From NCBI RefSeq assembly GCF_002795865.1, contig NZ_CP024920.1:1-64000 (forward strand): a stretch of 64,000 nucleotides of DNA, in the 5' to 3' direction. Source of the DNA: Qipengyuania seohaensis. GTDB taxonomy: Bacteria; Pseudomonadota; Alphaproteobacteria; Sphingomonadales; Sphingomonadaceae. Position 1 is the first letter of the stretch; every line of letters starts with the position of its first letter. A program made the translations under genes and the position numbers. A model generated the notes under the pieces. The model made no database searches. It was not told the DNA's origin and worked only from the letters and a program-made list of their open reading frames with translations. Shown here one piece after another: positions 28,777 to 38,074 of this stretch.

Positions 28777-29258
28777 CCTTCCTGATCCGCAGCTTCAAGG
28801 CGGGTGACGAAGCCGCCTTCGCTGCGCTCAACCTGCGCTGGATCGAAGAGTATTTCGGCATCGAGGAGCGCGACCGGCGCCAGCTCGAAAATCCGGTTGC
28901 CTCGCTTCTCGACCCCGGCGGCGCGATCGTGATTGCCGAAGTGGATGGCCGTGTGGCCGGTTGCGGGGCCCTTGCCATTCCGCATGAACCTGCACCCGAT
29001 GGACGAAAATGGCTGGAAGTGGTGAAAATGGCGACAGATCCGTCAGCGCAGGGCTCCGGCCTCGGATCTGCCATCCTCGATCGCCTCATCGAATTGGCCC
29101 GGAACCGCGGTGCCGATGCACTCTGGCTGGAAACGAACTCGGTCCTGGAAGCGGCCACGCGCCTTTATCGGCGCAAGGGTTTCCGCGCTCTAGAGCCGCA
29201 TGAATTACGCCACACCCCCTATGCGCGGTGCAATCTGCAGATGGTCCGCGAACTCTGA
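28773..29258 (+). CDS. GNAT-family N-acetyltransferase
   Basis: This 161-residue protein has the acetyl-CoA pyrophosphate loop QGSGLGSAILDRLIELARNRG and the surrounding GNAT strands (VVKMATDPSAQG, LWLETNSVLEAATRLYRRKGF). Substrate is unknown; family members acetylate amines, peptides or antibiotics. It overlaps the vgr-related gene by ATGA, so the three genes from 27758 form one transcription unit. Confidence 0.9.
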   Translation: MTFLIRSFKAGDEAAFAALNLRWIEEYFGIEERDRRQLENPVASLLDPGGAIVIAEVDGRVAGCGALAIPHEPAPDGRKWLEVVKMATDPSAQGSGLGSAILDRLIELARNRGADALWLETNSVLEAATRLYRRKGFRALEPHELRHTPYARCNLQMVREL

Positions 29259-29366
29259 ACGACCCGGGGCTATCCACACCCGTATCTTGAGCAAACCGGT
29301 TTCAATGGATACGAATGCACGCATTGACCGAGCGGCCCAACCCGCGCTCGGCGATGAGTCATCACA

Positions 29367-30533
29367 ATGGAGCTTAAAGACTACGGTATGAGCCGCGAGC
29401 GCGGCTATCTTTCGCATTACGAGATCGACGAGATCACGCTCCCCCCACAATTCGACCCCATGGTGAAAGCGGCCGGCATATTGTCGGCATTGCTCACCTC
29501 GGGCCGCGTTCGGCATTTCCTCGACGCCCTGCCCGATCCCGATATTTCGGATTGGGTGAAGAACGCTCCGGAGGAAGAAGTCCGCACGGCCATGGTGCAT
29601 TATTCCTTCCTCGTGCAAGCTTATGTCTGGGGCGAGGCGGATCCACCGAAACACCTGCCGGTCAATCTCGCCCGTCCGATGTGCGCCTTGGCCGACCGAC
29701 TGGGTCAGGCGCCGCTCTTGCCCTACTCCGGCTACGTACTCGACAATTGGTACCGGCTCGACAAGTCGGGACCGATCGCGCTCGACAATATCGCCATGCA
29801 TCAGAATTTCCTGTGCGGCGCCGACGAGAACTGGTTCGTCCTGGTCCATGTCGCGATCGAAGCCGAAGCTGGCGTCCTGCTGGACAACGCCGCCAAGCTC
29901 GTGGGCATTGCCAAAGACGGCGATGCGGCTGAAGCGATCCGTTTGCTCAAGGAAATGGATGCGGCATGGGAACGGATCTACGATCACTTCGCTCGGATGC
30001 CGGAACAGTGCGATCCGTACATCTATTTCCACCGCGTTCGGCCCTATATCCACGGCTGGGCGAACAATCCGGCACTAAAGGACGGCGGACTGGTCTACGA
30101 GGGGATTGAAAGCTTCGAGGGCAAGCCGCAGGCATTGCGCGGCCAGACGGGTTCGCAGTCTTCCATCGTCCCGGCAATGGACGCCCTGTTCCAGGTCGGC
30201 CACAGCGACGATCCGCTCAAGAGCTTCCTCGACGAGTTGCATCAGTACCGCCCTGTCGAGCATCGCCGTTTCATCGAAGATCTCGCAGCGCAATCGAAGC
30301 TCCGCGATTTCGTCTCGGCTAGCGACAATGCCGAACTCAAGGCGGCCTTCAACGCCTGCCTCGAACAATCCGCCCGCTTCCGCACCCGTCACCTCGAGTA
30401 TGCGGCGAGCTACATCAACAAGCAGGCTGGCAGCATCGCAGGCAACGATCCCGATGTCGGTACGGGAGGCACGCCATTCATGAAGTACCTCAAGAAGCAT
30501 CGCGACGAAAATCGCGCTCAACTGGTCACCTGA
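29367..30533 (+). CDS. Indoleamine 2,3-dioxygenase-like haem protein
   Basis: The 388-residue protein matches the IDO family by several landmarks: a helical body, the GQTGSQSS segment, SFLDELHQYRPVEHRRFIEDL, the proximal haem His in RTRHLEYAASYI (H342), and the C-terminal GTGGTPFMKYLKKHRDENR, equivalent to the GTGGT loop of human IDO1. IDO enzymes open the tryptophan indole ring to give N-formylkynurenine; bacterial members can act on other indoles. No kynurenine-pathway gene is nearby. The ATG at 29367 has no clear ribosome site; M8 at 29388 is an alternative start. Confidence 0.82.
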   Translation: MELKDYGMSRERGYLSHYEIDEITLPPQFDPMVKAAGILSALLTSGRVRHFLDALPDPDISDWVKNAPEEEVRTAMVHYSFLVQAYVWGEADPPKHLPVNLARPMCALADRLGQAPLLPYSGYVLDNWYRLDKSGPIALDNIAMHQNFLCGADENWFVLVHVAIEAEAGVLLDNAAKLVGIAKDGDAAEAIRLLKEMDAAWERIYDHFARMPEQCDPYIYFHRVRPYIHGWANNPALKDGGLVYEGIESFEGKPQALRGQTGSQSSIVPAMDALFQVGHSDDPLKSFLDELHQYRPVEHRRFIEDLAAQSKLRDFVSASDNAELKAAFNACLEQSARFRTRHLEYAASYINKQAGSIAGNDPDVGTGGTPFMKYLKKHRDENRAQLVT

Positions 30534-30543
30534 AGATGCAGTG

Positions 30544-30577
30544 CGGCCCGGAGGGAATGACGAAACCCGCCGGGCCG
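30544..30577 (+). terminator. GC-rich hairpin after the IDO-like gene
   Basis: CGGCCCGG pairs with CCGGGCCG around an 18-base loop, 10 bases after the stop codon. No T-run follows, so it may protect the 3' end or assist Rho rather than terminate alone. Confidence 0.4.
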
Positions 30578-30638
30578 TTCAGCATGATGCAAGGTCGCAC
30601 CTTCAAAGTATTTGGATCGCAAGGTGGGAGAAGAAAAG

Positions 30639-31442
30639 ATGAAACGCTCCGGCTCGATTGCTTGTGCGGCTGGAACGCTTCTCTCGCTTGCCAGCGCGCC
30701 GGCAATTGCCGATGACGCATCCAATGGTGAAGAGCTCGTCGCTCGGGCACTTGCGGATGCCAGGCAAGCCTCTCCTGGAATCGAAATCGTATCTTTCGGC
30801 TGCACATCCAACCAGCGGATGCTCGCTTGGGTGGACGGCGACCGACTGTACTATCCCTGCATGATGAACGAGTTGGTGCAGGACAGCTTCGACGCAGCAA
30901 TGCTGGTCAACCTTTTGCTTGCAGAGCCGGTGGCGGAAACTGCGGAACGCCCTAAAGGAGATCCGTCTCTGGCCGAAAGTGCAGCGGCCATAGGTGCAGC
31001 GGCGATCGGGTCCGGTCTCGATGACGATACCGATGCCAAGCGAGTGGATCGCTATTACCGCGAGACGCCGAGTGAACCCAACCCTCCCCTCGCGCGCTTC
31101 TACCCACGCAATTCGGATACTTTCCGTGCCGAAGTTTCACGCGTCGACAACCTTCGCGATAACGCGCGCCGCAGCGAGGCGACCGACGATAGGATGCAGG
31201 AGCGTCTTGAAGAGCGCCGACGCGAAGATCGCGAGGTCCAGGCCCGATACCAGTCAGTCACCGATTTCCTGAACCTGTCGAGAGCGCAGGATTTCTGTCC
31301 TGCCGACGGGCGCACCTTCCTGGCAAGAGCCGTGCAGTTTTCCACCAGCCCTCGCCCGGATGACAGGATGGTTGGCTTGTGGGCAGATGACCGCCGACAG
31401 GTGCTGCAAGCCTATCTCAACGATGTCTCGCTGTGCCGCTGA
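30639..31442 (+). CDS. Secreted protein of unknown function
   Basis: From the ATG at 30639, which follows a GGGAGAAG ribosome site, the product is 267 residues. It has a Sec signal peptide (MKRSGSIACAAGTLLSLASA). The mature part has four cysteines, in FGCTSNQ, YYPCMMNE, QDFCPADG and the C-terminal LCR, which could form two disulfides, an Arg/Glu-rich charged helix in the middle (RMQERLEERRREDREVQARY) and an Asp-rich loop. I do not recognise a family. It is followed by a convergent DUF885 gene 6 bases away. Confidence 0.7.
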   Translation: MKRSGSIACAAGTLLSLASAPAIADDASNGEELVARALADARQASPGIEIVSFGCTSNQRMLAWVDGDRLYYPCMMNELVQDSFDAAMLVNLLLAEPVAETAERPKGDPSLAESAAAIGAAAIGSGLDDDTDAKRVDRYYRETPSEPNPPLARFYPRNSDTFRAEVSRVDNLRDNARRSEATDDRMQERLEERRREDREVQARYQSVTDFLNLSRAQDFCPADGRTFLARAVQFSTSPRPDDRMVGLWADDRRQVLQAYLNDVSLCR

Positions 31443-31448
31443 GATGCG

Positions 31449-33194
31449 TCAGTCGTAGGTAACGCCTTCCAGACCTTGTCCTCCGTCCGCAATGAAAGCG
31501 TCGATGCGGGCTTCCAGTGCCGGCAACGGGACGGAGCCCAAAGACAGCACCACATCGTGAAATTTGCGGATTTCGAAACGGTCACCCAGCGCGTCCTCGG
31601 CCTTAGCCCGAACCCGGCGTATCGTCATCTCGCCGAGTTTGTAGGCCAACGCCTGGCCCGGCCAGCTGATGTATCGATCGATCTCGGTTTCGACTTCCCG
31701 AGTTGAAAGCGCCGTGTGGCTGGCGAGGTAATCGATGGCCCGTTCGCGGGTCCAGCCATAGTGGTGGATACCCGTATCGATGACCAGGCGCGCGGCACGC
31801 CACATCTCGTAGCTGAGCTTGCCGAACCGCTCGTAAGGCGTGCGATAGATGCCCATCTCTTCGCCGAGGTACTCGGTGTAGAGGCCCCACCCCTCGCCAA
31901 AACCTGAAAAATAGGTCTGGCGCCGGAAGCGAGGCGCGTCGTCGCGCTCCAGCGCAAGGGCCATCTGGAAACTGTGGCCCGGAGCGCATTCGTGCATCGT
32001 GAGCGCGGGGATGTTGTAAACGGGGCGCGAAGGCAGGTCGTGCGTGTTGATCTGGCAGTATTCAAGCCCGCCCCTTCCGGCAGTGTAGAAGGGCGCGATC
32101 GCGGGATCGACAGGTCGCAGTCCGTGCCGATAACGAGGGAGGAAACCGAAGAAATCGCTCAGCCGGTCATCGACACGTTTTGCCGTGTAAGCCGCAACAC
32201 CCATCAATTCGTCAGGCGTATCGGCAACGAACTGCGGATCGGTTCTCAGGAAGGTGATGAATTCGGCCAAGGTCCCGTCAAAACCGGCGGCCTCTTTCAC
32301 GCGCTCCATTCCCGCAGTGATCCGCGCAACCTCTTCCAGACCGATTGCGTGGATCTCCTCGGCGGTAAGGTCTAGCGTCGTGTACTGGCGGATTTGCTGG
32401 GCGTAATATGCCTGGCCGTCGGGAAATTCGCTGGCTCCGATCGTCTCTCGGGCGCGTGTCAGGTAGTCATCGCGGAAGAATTTCAGAAGCGCCGCATAGG
32501 CTGGGGTGACCTGTTGGGAGATGGCCGTTCTCGCCTCTTGTCGCAGACGCTCCTGCTCGTCTTCGGGAATGGATGCGGGCATTGCCTCGAAAGGCTTCCA
32601 GAACGGGCTCGTTTCAGGGACATCGACCACGAATGCCTCGATCGACGCATCGCGGCCTTCCAGAGTGACGGCGGGGACGCTGAAGCCACGATCCAGACCG
32701 GCACGCGCATTGGCCGTGTGCTCTGCGAAATATCGCGGCAAGTCACGCATGCGGCCGATGTAGTTTTCATACTCCTCTACGGAGGTCAGGGGACTGCGCC
32801 CGGCGAGGTAAGACCAGAAATTGGAATCGCTGTTGAGCGGCATTTCCCACTCGGCAAACCGGGCATCGCCGATCTCTGCTTCGAGCAGGGTTCGAAGGAC
32901 CAGCGCATTGGTCCGCGCATCATTCCCGAGCTGTTCGCTCTCCAGATCCTGCAACTGATCTAACAAATCGGTGTATCGCGCGGCCCGGCTATGCTGCGAT
33001 GCGGGGGTAACCGAGGGCAGGCTATCGCCTTGCCGCGTCTGACCGCTATCGGTTTCGACCAGTTCGTAAGTAGCAAGCTGATAGTCGTAAAAAGCGTCCG
33101 CAAGCGCTGTCAGACGCTCGTCTGGACTTTCCTGCGCGGTAGCCGGTGAAATGGCAGCGATGAGAACCGCCGCTCCAAGCATTGCAGTTCTCAT
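31449..33194 (-). CDS. DUF885 family secreted putative peptidase
   Basis: This 581-residue protein starts with a signal peptide (MRTAMLGAAVLIAAISPATAQ). The body is the helical DUF885 fold with HECAPGHSFQMALALE (an HExxxGH motif as in the family) and the downstream YLGEEMGIY and RRVRAKAEDALG helices. DUF885 proteins are thought to be zinc peptidases related to the M3/M32 helical fold. It probably acts in the periplasm. It sits 20 bases downstream of grpE, on the same strand. Confidence 0.88.
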   Translation of the reverse strand: MRTAMLGAAVLIAAISPATAQESPDERLTALADAFYDYQLATYELVETDSGQTRQGDSLPSVTPASQHSRAARYTDLLDQLQDLESEQLGNDARTNALVLRTLLEAEIGDARFAEWEMPLNSDSNFWSYLAGRSPLTSVEEYENYIGRMRDLPRYFAEHTANARAGLDRGFSVPAVTLEGRDASIEAFVVDVPETSPFWKPFEAMPASIPEDEQERLRQEARTAISQQVTPAYAALLKFFRDDYLTRARETIGASEFPDGQAYYAQQIRQYTTLDLTAEEIHAIGLEEVARITAGMERVKEAAGFDGTLAEFITFLRTDPQFVADTPDELMGVAAYTAKRVDDRLSDFFGFLPRYRHGLRPVDPAIAPFYTAGRGGLEYCQINTHDLPSRPVYNIPALTMHECAPGHSFQMALALERDDAPRFRRQTYFSGFGEGWGLYTEYLGEEMGIYRTPYERFGKLSYEMWRAARLVIDTGIHHYGWTRERAIDYLASHTALSTREVETEIDRYISWPGQALAYKLGEMTIRRVRAKAEDALGDRFEIRKFHDVVLSLGSVPLPALEARIDAFIADGGQGLEGVTYD

Positions 33195-33214
33195 GGCCGA
33201 TCCACTTCTTTCGC

Positions 33215-33814
33215 TTAGTCGGGCTTTTTGGCGACGCCGACCATGGCCGGACGCAGCAATCGATCCTTGATCATGTAGCCCGCCTGCATTTCCTGCACGA
33301 TGGTACCGGGATCGACCTCGTCGGTCGGAATTTCCATCATTGCCTGATGCTGGTTCGGGTCGAGGGGCATGCCCTTGGCCGCAATGCGAGTGATCCCGTT
33401 CTGGTGAAACACCTTCTCGAGCTCGCGCTGCGTGGCTTCGATCCCGGCGATAAAGCCCTTGAGCTTTTCGTCTTCGCGCTGCTCGGCAGGAATGGCATCC
33501 AGTGCGCGAGCCAGATTGTCAGCTACGCTCAGGACGTCGCGTGCAAAACCGGTCGCCGCATAGTTGCGGGCATCCTGCACGTCCTTTTCCATTCTCCGAC
33601 GCACATTCTGCGTTTCTGCACGAGCATAGAGGGCATCCTGCTTTGCTGCCTCGAGATCGCCGCGCAGGCTAGCCAGCGCTTCTTCGAGAGCCTCGTCGGA
33701 AGCACCGTCTTCGGCACCGTCATCACGCAAATGTTCCGGCACGCCTTCCATCTCGCGCGCCACTTCTTCGTCGACCGCCTTGTCCTGCGGTTCGTTCGTG
33801 TTCTCGTTGCTCAC
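33215..33814 (-). CDS. grpE: Nucleotide exchange factor GrpE
   Basis: This 199-residue DnaK cofactor has an acidic N-terminus, a long coiled coil (LASLRGDLEAAKQDALYARAE), the central helix QNVRRRMEKDVQDARNYA and the C-terminal beta domain ending near the PDEPN-like tail with GYMIKDRLLRPAMVGVA. It is 12 bases downstream of hrcA, as commonly seen. Confidence 0.96.
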   Translation of the reverse strand: MSNENTNEPQDKAVDEEVAREMEGVPEHLRDDGAEDGASDEALEEALASLRGDLEAAKQDALYARAETQNVRRRMEKDVQDARNYAATGFARDVLSVADNLARALDAIPAEQREDEKLKGFIAGIEATQRELEKVFHQNGITRIAAKGMPLDPNQHQAMMEIPTDEVDPGTIVQEMQAGYMIKDRLLRPAMVGVAKKPD

Positions 33815-33826
33815 TTTAAAACCCTG

Positions 33827-34870
33827 TCAGCCTAATCTTTTGCCCAAGGAACGGGCCGTGAAATCAACCATGGGGACGACACGGGCGTAATTCAACCGAG
33901 TTGGCCCGATGACCCCCAGCACTCCGACCACCTTTCCGTCCCGATCGCGATAGGGCGATGCGATGACCGATGATCCGGACAATGAGAAGAGCCGGTTTTC
34001 ACTCCCGATGAATATCCTCATCGCGTCGGCATCGCGCGCATTCTCCAGAAGAGTCGCCACCGATTGCTTGTTTTCCAGGTCGTCCAGGAGGGAACGGACG
34101 CGCTCGATGTCGCTCAGCGCGGTCTCATCCAGCAGGTTGGCCTGTCCGCGCACGATCAAAACCGGGCGCTCCGCGGTGTCGGTGGTCCAGGTAGCGATGC
34201 CGCGCGACACAAGATCGCGACTGGCCTCGTCCAGGGCGCTACGTCCACCGGTAATTTCTTGCTGCACCAATGCCGCCGCCTCGGCGAGGGTCCGTCCGGA
34301 GGAACGGGCCGTCAGATAATTACTCGCCTGTTCGAGCGAAACCCCAAGCACCGCCGTGGGGACCGTGAGGATGCGGTTCTCGACATGGCCATCCTCCCCT
34401 ACCAGGACGGCCAGCACGCGATTGGCATCGAGAGCGGTGAGCGACACCTGCGAAAGGCGCGGCTCCCGTCGCGGCACCATGACCATGCCTGCGGCCCCGG
34501 AAAGATCGGAAAGGAGCGCGCTGGTCTCTTCCAATGCCCGCTCGATCGGGCCGGGTTCCCCAAGCCGCTTCTCGATGGCCGCACGCTCCTGCGCGGTCGG
34601 TTCGGCAACCTGCATCATCGCGTCAACAAACAGGCGCAGACCGCTTTCCGTAGGCATCCGGCCCGCACTGGTATGGGGCGCGGCAAGCAGTCCGCGTTGT
34701 TCAAGTTCCGCAAGGACGGAGCGGATGGAAGCTGGCGAGAGGCTTACCCCGCCATCTGCGGCAAGCGCTTTCGAGCCGACAGGGGTCCCGGTGTCGAGAT
34801 ACCCCTCGACGACCAGGCGGAAGATTTCCCGGGCGCGCTCGGAAAGATCGGAAAGCGGGGTGCCGTTCAT
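33827..34870 (-). CDS. hrcA: Heat-inducible transcription repressor HrcA
   Basis: This 347-residue winged-helix repressor normally binds CIRCE elements before groESL. It has [21 protein letters not shown] near the N-terminus, the recognition helix in [18 protein letters not shown], and a GAF-like middle domain. No CIRCE was found in this window, so its targets are elsewhere. A weak -35/-10 pair (TTGAGG and TAGATA, 16-base spacing) and a close GAGGG ribosome site precede the ATG. hrcA diverges from rph. Confidence 0.95.
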   Translation of the reverse strand: MNGTPLSDLSERAREIFRLVVEGYLDTGTPVGSKALAADGGVSLSPASIRSVLAELEQRGLLAAPHTSAGRMPTESGLRLFVDAMMQVAEPTAQERAAIEKRLGEPGPIERALEETSALLSDLSGAAGMVMVPRREPRLSQVSLTALDANRVLAVLVGEDGHVENRILTVPTAVLGVSLEQASNYLTARSSGRTLAEAAALVQQEITGGRSALDEASRDLVSRGIATWTTDTAERPVLIVRGQANLLDETALSDIERVRSLLDDLENKQSVATLLENARDADAMRIFIGSENRLFSLSGSSVIASPYRDRDGKVVGVLGVIGPTRLNYARVVPMVDFTARSLGKRLG

Positions 34871-34954
34871 ACCCTCTATCTAACCACTCCACTTGCGGCC
34901 TCAAGGCCCATCGGCCAAAGCCTCCCACGAGATTCGACTGAATTGGAGATTAGA

Positions 34955-35671
34955 ATGCGACCTTCAGGACGCGCGCCCGACGAAATGCGCGCAATCACTA
35001 TCGAGACCGGCTACACCAAACATGCTGAAGGCAGCTGCCTTATCAGCTTTGGCGAAACGCGGGTCCTGTGCACGGCATCCGTCGAAGAACGCATTCCGCC
35101 GTGGCTTCGCGGCAAGGGAGAAGGCTGGGTCACCGGCGAATACTCCATGCTCCCGCGCGCAACGCACACGCGCGGACAGCGCGAGGCGGCAAAGGGCAAG
35201 CAAAGCGGACGGACGCAGGAAATTCAGCGCCTTATCGGCCGCAGCTTGCGTGCAGTCGTGGATATGAAGAAGCTGGGCGAGCGTCAGATCACCCTCGATT
35301 GCGATGTCATCCAGGCGGATGGGGGCACACGTACCGCTTCGATCTCGGGCGCATGGGTAGCGCTGCGTCTGGCCGTCGATGGCCTGATGAAATCGGGCGA
35401 CATCGTGGAGGACCCCATCACTGCAAAGGTCGCGGCGATTTCCTGCGGCGTGTACAAGGGTACGCCGGTGCTCGACCTGGATTATCCCGAAGACAGCAAC
35501 GCCGACGCCGACGCCAACTTCGTATTGATCGAAGGCGGCAAGATCGCCGAAGCACAGGCCACTGCCGAAGGTGCGCCCTATGACGAGGAAGCCTTCCTGC
35601 GCCTCCTCCGACTGGCGCAAATGGGCTGCGCACAAGTGTTCAAGGCACAGGACGAGGCAACGCGCAAATGA
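34955..35671 (+). CDS. rph: Ribonuclease PH
   Basis: The 238-residue phosphorolytic exoribonuclease trims tRNA 3' ends. It has the N-terminal [29 protein letters not shown], the [20 protein letters not shown] helix and the phosphate-binding [20 protein letters not shown] region. Start is ATG at 34955 with a GGAG site. It overlaps rdgB by ATGA, the usual arrangement. Confidence 0.97.
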   Translation: MRPSGRAPDEMRAITIETGYTKHAEGSCLISFGETRVLCTASVEERIPPWLRGKGEGWVTGEYSMLPRATHTRGQREAAKGKQSGRTQEIQRLIGRSLRAVVDMKKLGERQITLDCDVIQADGGTRTASISGAWVALRLAVDGLMKSGDIVEDPITAKVAAISCGVYKGTPVLDLDYPEDSNADADANFVLIEGGKIAEAQATAEGAPYDEEAFLRLLRLAQMGCAQVFKAQDEATRK

Positions 35672-36294
35672 CCCGTCGGCTCGGTTCGGGCAGCCTGGTG
35701 ATCGCCACGCACAACGCAGGCAAGCTGAAGGAAATTTCGGCCCTGCTCGCTCCTTACGGAGTGAAGTGCATCTCGGCGGGATCGCTCGGCCTGCCCGAAC
35801 CGCCCGAGACAGGTACGACCTATGTTCAGAACGCCTTGCTCAAGGCTCGCGCAGCCGCAGAGGCGTCTGGCCTGCCCGCTCTCGCCGACGACAGCGGGCT
35901 TTCGGTCGATGCACTGGACGGGCGCCCGGGCGTGTACACGGCCGATTGGGCCGAACGGCAGCATTTCGAAGGCGAGCCGGGGCGTGACTGGTACATGGCG
36001 ATGGGCAAGGTCGAGGGCATGCTTCAGGAAAAAGGGGCGGATGTGGATCGCTCATGCGCATTCCATTGCGTCCTGGCACTTGCCTGGCCAGACGGTGAGC
36101 GGGCGGTCTACGAGGGAACGGCACCCGGCACGCTGACCTGGCCTCCGCGAGGCGAGATGGGTTTCGGTTATGATCCGGTATTTGTCCCCGACGGACGCGA
36201 CCTGACCTTTGCGGAGATACCGCCCGAAGAAAAACACGCCATCAGCCACCGTGCCGATGCATTTGCGAAACTGGTGGCGGAGCAGTTCGGCTAA
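35668..36294 (+). CDS. rdgB: RdgB/HAM1 non-canonical purine NTP pyrophosphatase
   Basis: The 208-residue house-cleaning enzyme hydrolyses dITP, ITP and XTP to monophosphates. It has the N-terminal [35 protein letters not shown] and the C-terminal [14 protein letters not shown] and [12 protein letters not shown]. It is coupled to rph by ATGA. Its TAA stop overlaps the stop of the antisense CAP gene. Confidence 0.96.
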   Translation: MTRRLGSGSLVIATHNAGKLKEISALLAPYGVKCISAGSLGLPEPPETGTTYVQNALLKARAAAEASGLPALADDSGLSVDALDGRPGVYTADWAERQHFEGEPGRDWYMAMGKVEGMLQEKGADVDRSCAFHCVLALAWPDGERAVYEGTAPGTLTWPPRGEMGFGYDPVFVPDGRDLTFAEIPPEEKHAISHRADAFAKLVAEQFG

Positions 36295-36872
36295 TACGCC
36301 ATGCGTCCCCAGACATTGCCCGCCGGGTAATAGCGGCAAACGAGGACATCCCAACCCCGGTCGGTAACGACCGCGCAGCCGACCTCCTGTGTATCGCGCC
36401 AGATCACCTGCGTGTAATGCGCGACGTCGGCCCATTGACCGGTACGCGAAATTTCGGGAAAACGGCCGTGCCGATAATGGCGTTTTTCGTCTATGAACAT
36501 GCCGACCATCGTGTCGACAGGCCAAGCGTCTGCGGTCCCCATCCAGAGGTTCTCGCCCGTACCGCTGCGCACCGATGCATCGGCGTGCTCGAGGCGTCCT
36601 TTGCGGGCAAGCTTGTGACCCCATTCCTTCGCTTCAAGCGCAAGCTGCGGACTCCAGCGAAGCATCGGGAGTCCCAACTGCTCGCGTTCGCGGTTATGAA
36701 GATGAAGAATGCGCCCGGCATGGCGATCGGTTGCGGCATCGTGCGCTCGATGCTCACGCACCGTGGCTGACGAGGTAGCAGCGCCGCCAGCGCTTGCAGC
36801 GACACCGACACCCGTGGCACATAGCAGTCCCAATGCGGCGATAGCTGTCGCGTAGAGTTTCATGCCTTCCAT
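36291..36872 (-). CDS. CAP/SCP-domain secreted protein
   Basis: The 193-residue product has a signal peptide ([18 protein letters not shown]) starting at 36863 or nine bases earlier at 36872. The CAP domain begins [32 protein letters not shown] and has [18 protein letters not shown] and [11 protein letters not shown], all landmark CAP segments. Bacterial CAP proteins are secreted and of varied or unknown function. It sits antisense between rdgB and hemW, splitting a common cluster. Confidence 0.9.
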   Translation of the reverse strand: MEGMKLYATAIAALGLLCATGVGVAASAGGAATSSATVREHRAHDAATDRHAGRILHLHNREREQLGLPMLRWSPQLALEAKEWGHKLARKGRLEHADASVRSGTGENLWMGTADAWPVDTMVGMFIDEKRHYRHGRFPEISRTGQWADVAHYTQVIWRDTQEVGCAVVTDRGWDVLVCRYYPAGNVWGRMAY

Positions 36873-36919
36873 ACCTTCGGTTAGACCGGAGCTGCCTTAA
36901 TTTTCAATGAAAGCGCCCC

Positions 36920-38074
36920 TTGGCCAAAGCCCTCTACATCCACTGGCCTTTTTGCCTCGCGAAATGCCCATATTGCGACTTCAACAGCCACGTCCGCAAT
37001 CGGACGGATATGGCCGTCTGGGAGCGCGCGCTGCTCAGCGACATGAGAGCGGAGGCAGCGCAGAACAATTCTCAGGAAAAGCTTGCAAGTATCTTTTTTG
37101 GCGGGGGAACTCCTTCCTTGATGCCGCCTGCTCTGGTTGAAAACCTCCTCAAGGAAGCGGAGGAAATATGGGGCTTCGACAATGGCATCGAGATCACGCT
37201 TGAGGGCAATCCATCGTCGGTCGAGGCAGCCAATTTCGCTGCGCTCGCCACCGCCGGCGTGAACCGCGTGTCACTTGGCGTTCAGTCACTGCGGGACGAA
37301 ACGCTCCGGTTTTTGGGTAGGTTGCATGGCGCCGAGGAAGCTATCCACGCTCTCGAAACTGCTCAGACCCACTTCGAGCGCGTTTCCATCGATCTTATCT
37401 ACGCCCGCCCCGATCAGACCGAAACAGAGTGGCGGCGGGAATTGTCGGAAGCACTGGCGCTCGGCACCGATCACCTATCACTGTACCAGCTGACGATTGA
37501 GCCGACGACACGCTTTGCAACCGATGTCCGGCGCGGTGTGTTCACGCCGCTGGACAACGACCCGGCAGCAGATCTCTTCACCATGACGCGGGAGATGACC
37601 TCCGCCGCCGGGCTTCCAGCCTATGAAATCAGCAATCATGCGCGGCCCGGGCAGGAAAGCCGACACAATCTGACATATTGGCGATACCAGGATTACCTGG
37701 GCATCGGTCCTGGCGCACATGGACGGCGGGAAAGCAGTGCGACGCTTCGCCACAAGAAGCCCGAAAACTATCTTGCCGCAATCGAACGCGAAGGTTCGGG
37801 CATATCGGAGAGCCGTACGCTATCATCGCGTGAACAAGCCTCTGAAGCCCTGCTCATGGGCCTGCGGTTGGCAGAAGGTATCGATATTGACGCGCTTTCC
37901 CGCCGCTTCGACGTCACGCAGGCTGCGATGATCGATGACGCCAAGTTGCGCCTCTATCGTGATCTCGGCCTCGTCTGGAAGAATGCAGAGAGGATTGGCG
38001 TCACCGAAGCTGGGATGCCCTTGCTCGACGCCCTGCTGGGAGAGCTCGTTTCAGAGGACCTCGTGACCGGATGA
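36920..38074 (+). CDS. hemW: HemW-like radical SAM protein
   Basis: This 384-residue protein has the radical SAM cysteine motif CLAKCPYC near residue 13, the TLEGNPSS SAM-binding region and a C-terminal helical domain. HemW proteins resemble oxygen-independent coproporphyrinogen oxidase but act as haem chaperones and lack its activity. Start is TTG at 36920 (MAKALYIHWPF), fitting family N-termini. ATGA overlap with the next gene. Confidence 0.92.
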   Translation: MAKALYIHWPFCLAKCPYCDFNSHVRNRTDMAVWERALLSDMRAEAAQNNSQEKLASIFFGGGTPSLMPPALVENLLKEAEEIWGFDNGIEITLEGNPSSVEAANFAALATAGVNRVSLGVQSLRDETLRFLGRLHGAEEAIHALETAQTHFERVSIDLIYARPDQTETEWRRELSEALALGTDHLSLYQLTIEPTTRFATDVRRGVFTPLDNDPAADLFTMTREMTSAAGLPAYEISNHARPGQESRHNLTYWRYQDYLGIGPGAHGRRESSATLRHKKPENYLAAIEREGSGISESRTLSSREQASEALLMGLRLAEGIDIDALSRRFDVTQAAMIDDAKLRLYRDLGLVWKNAERIGVTEAGMPLLDALLGELVSEDLVTG

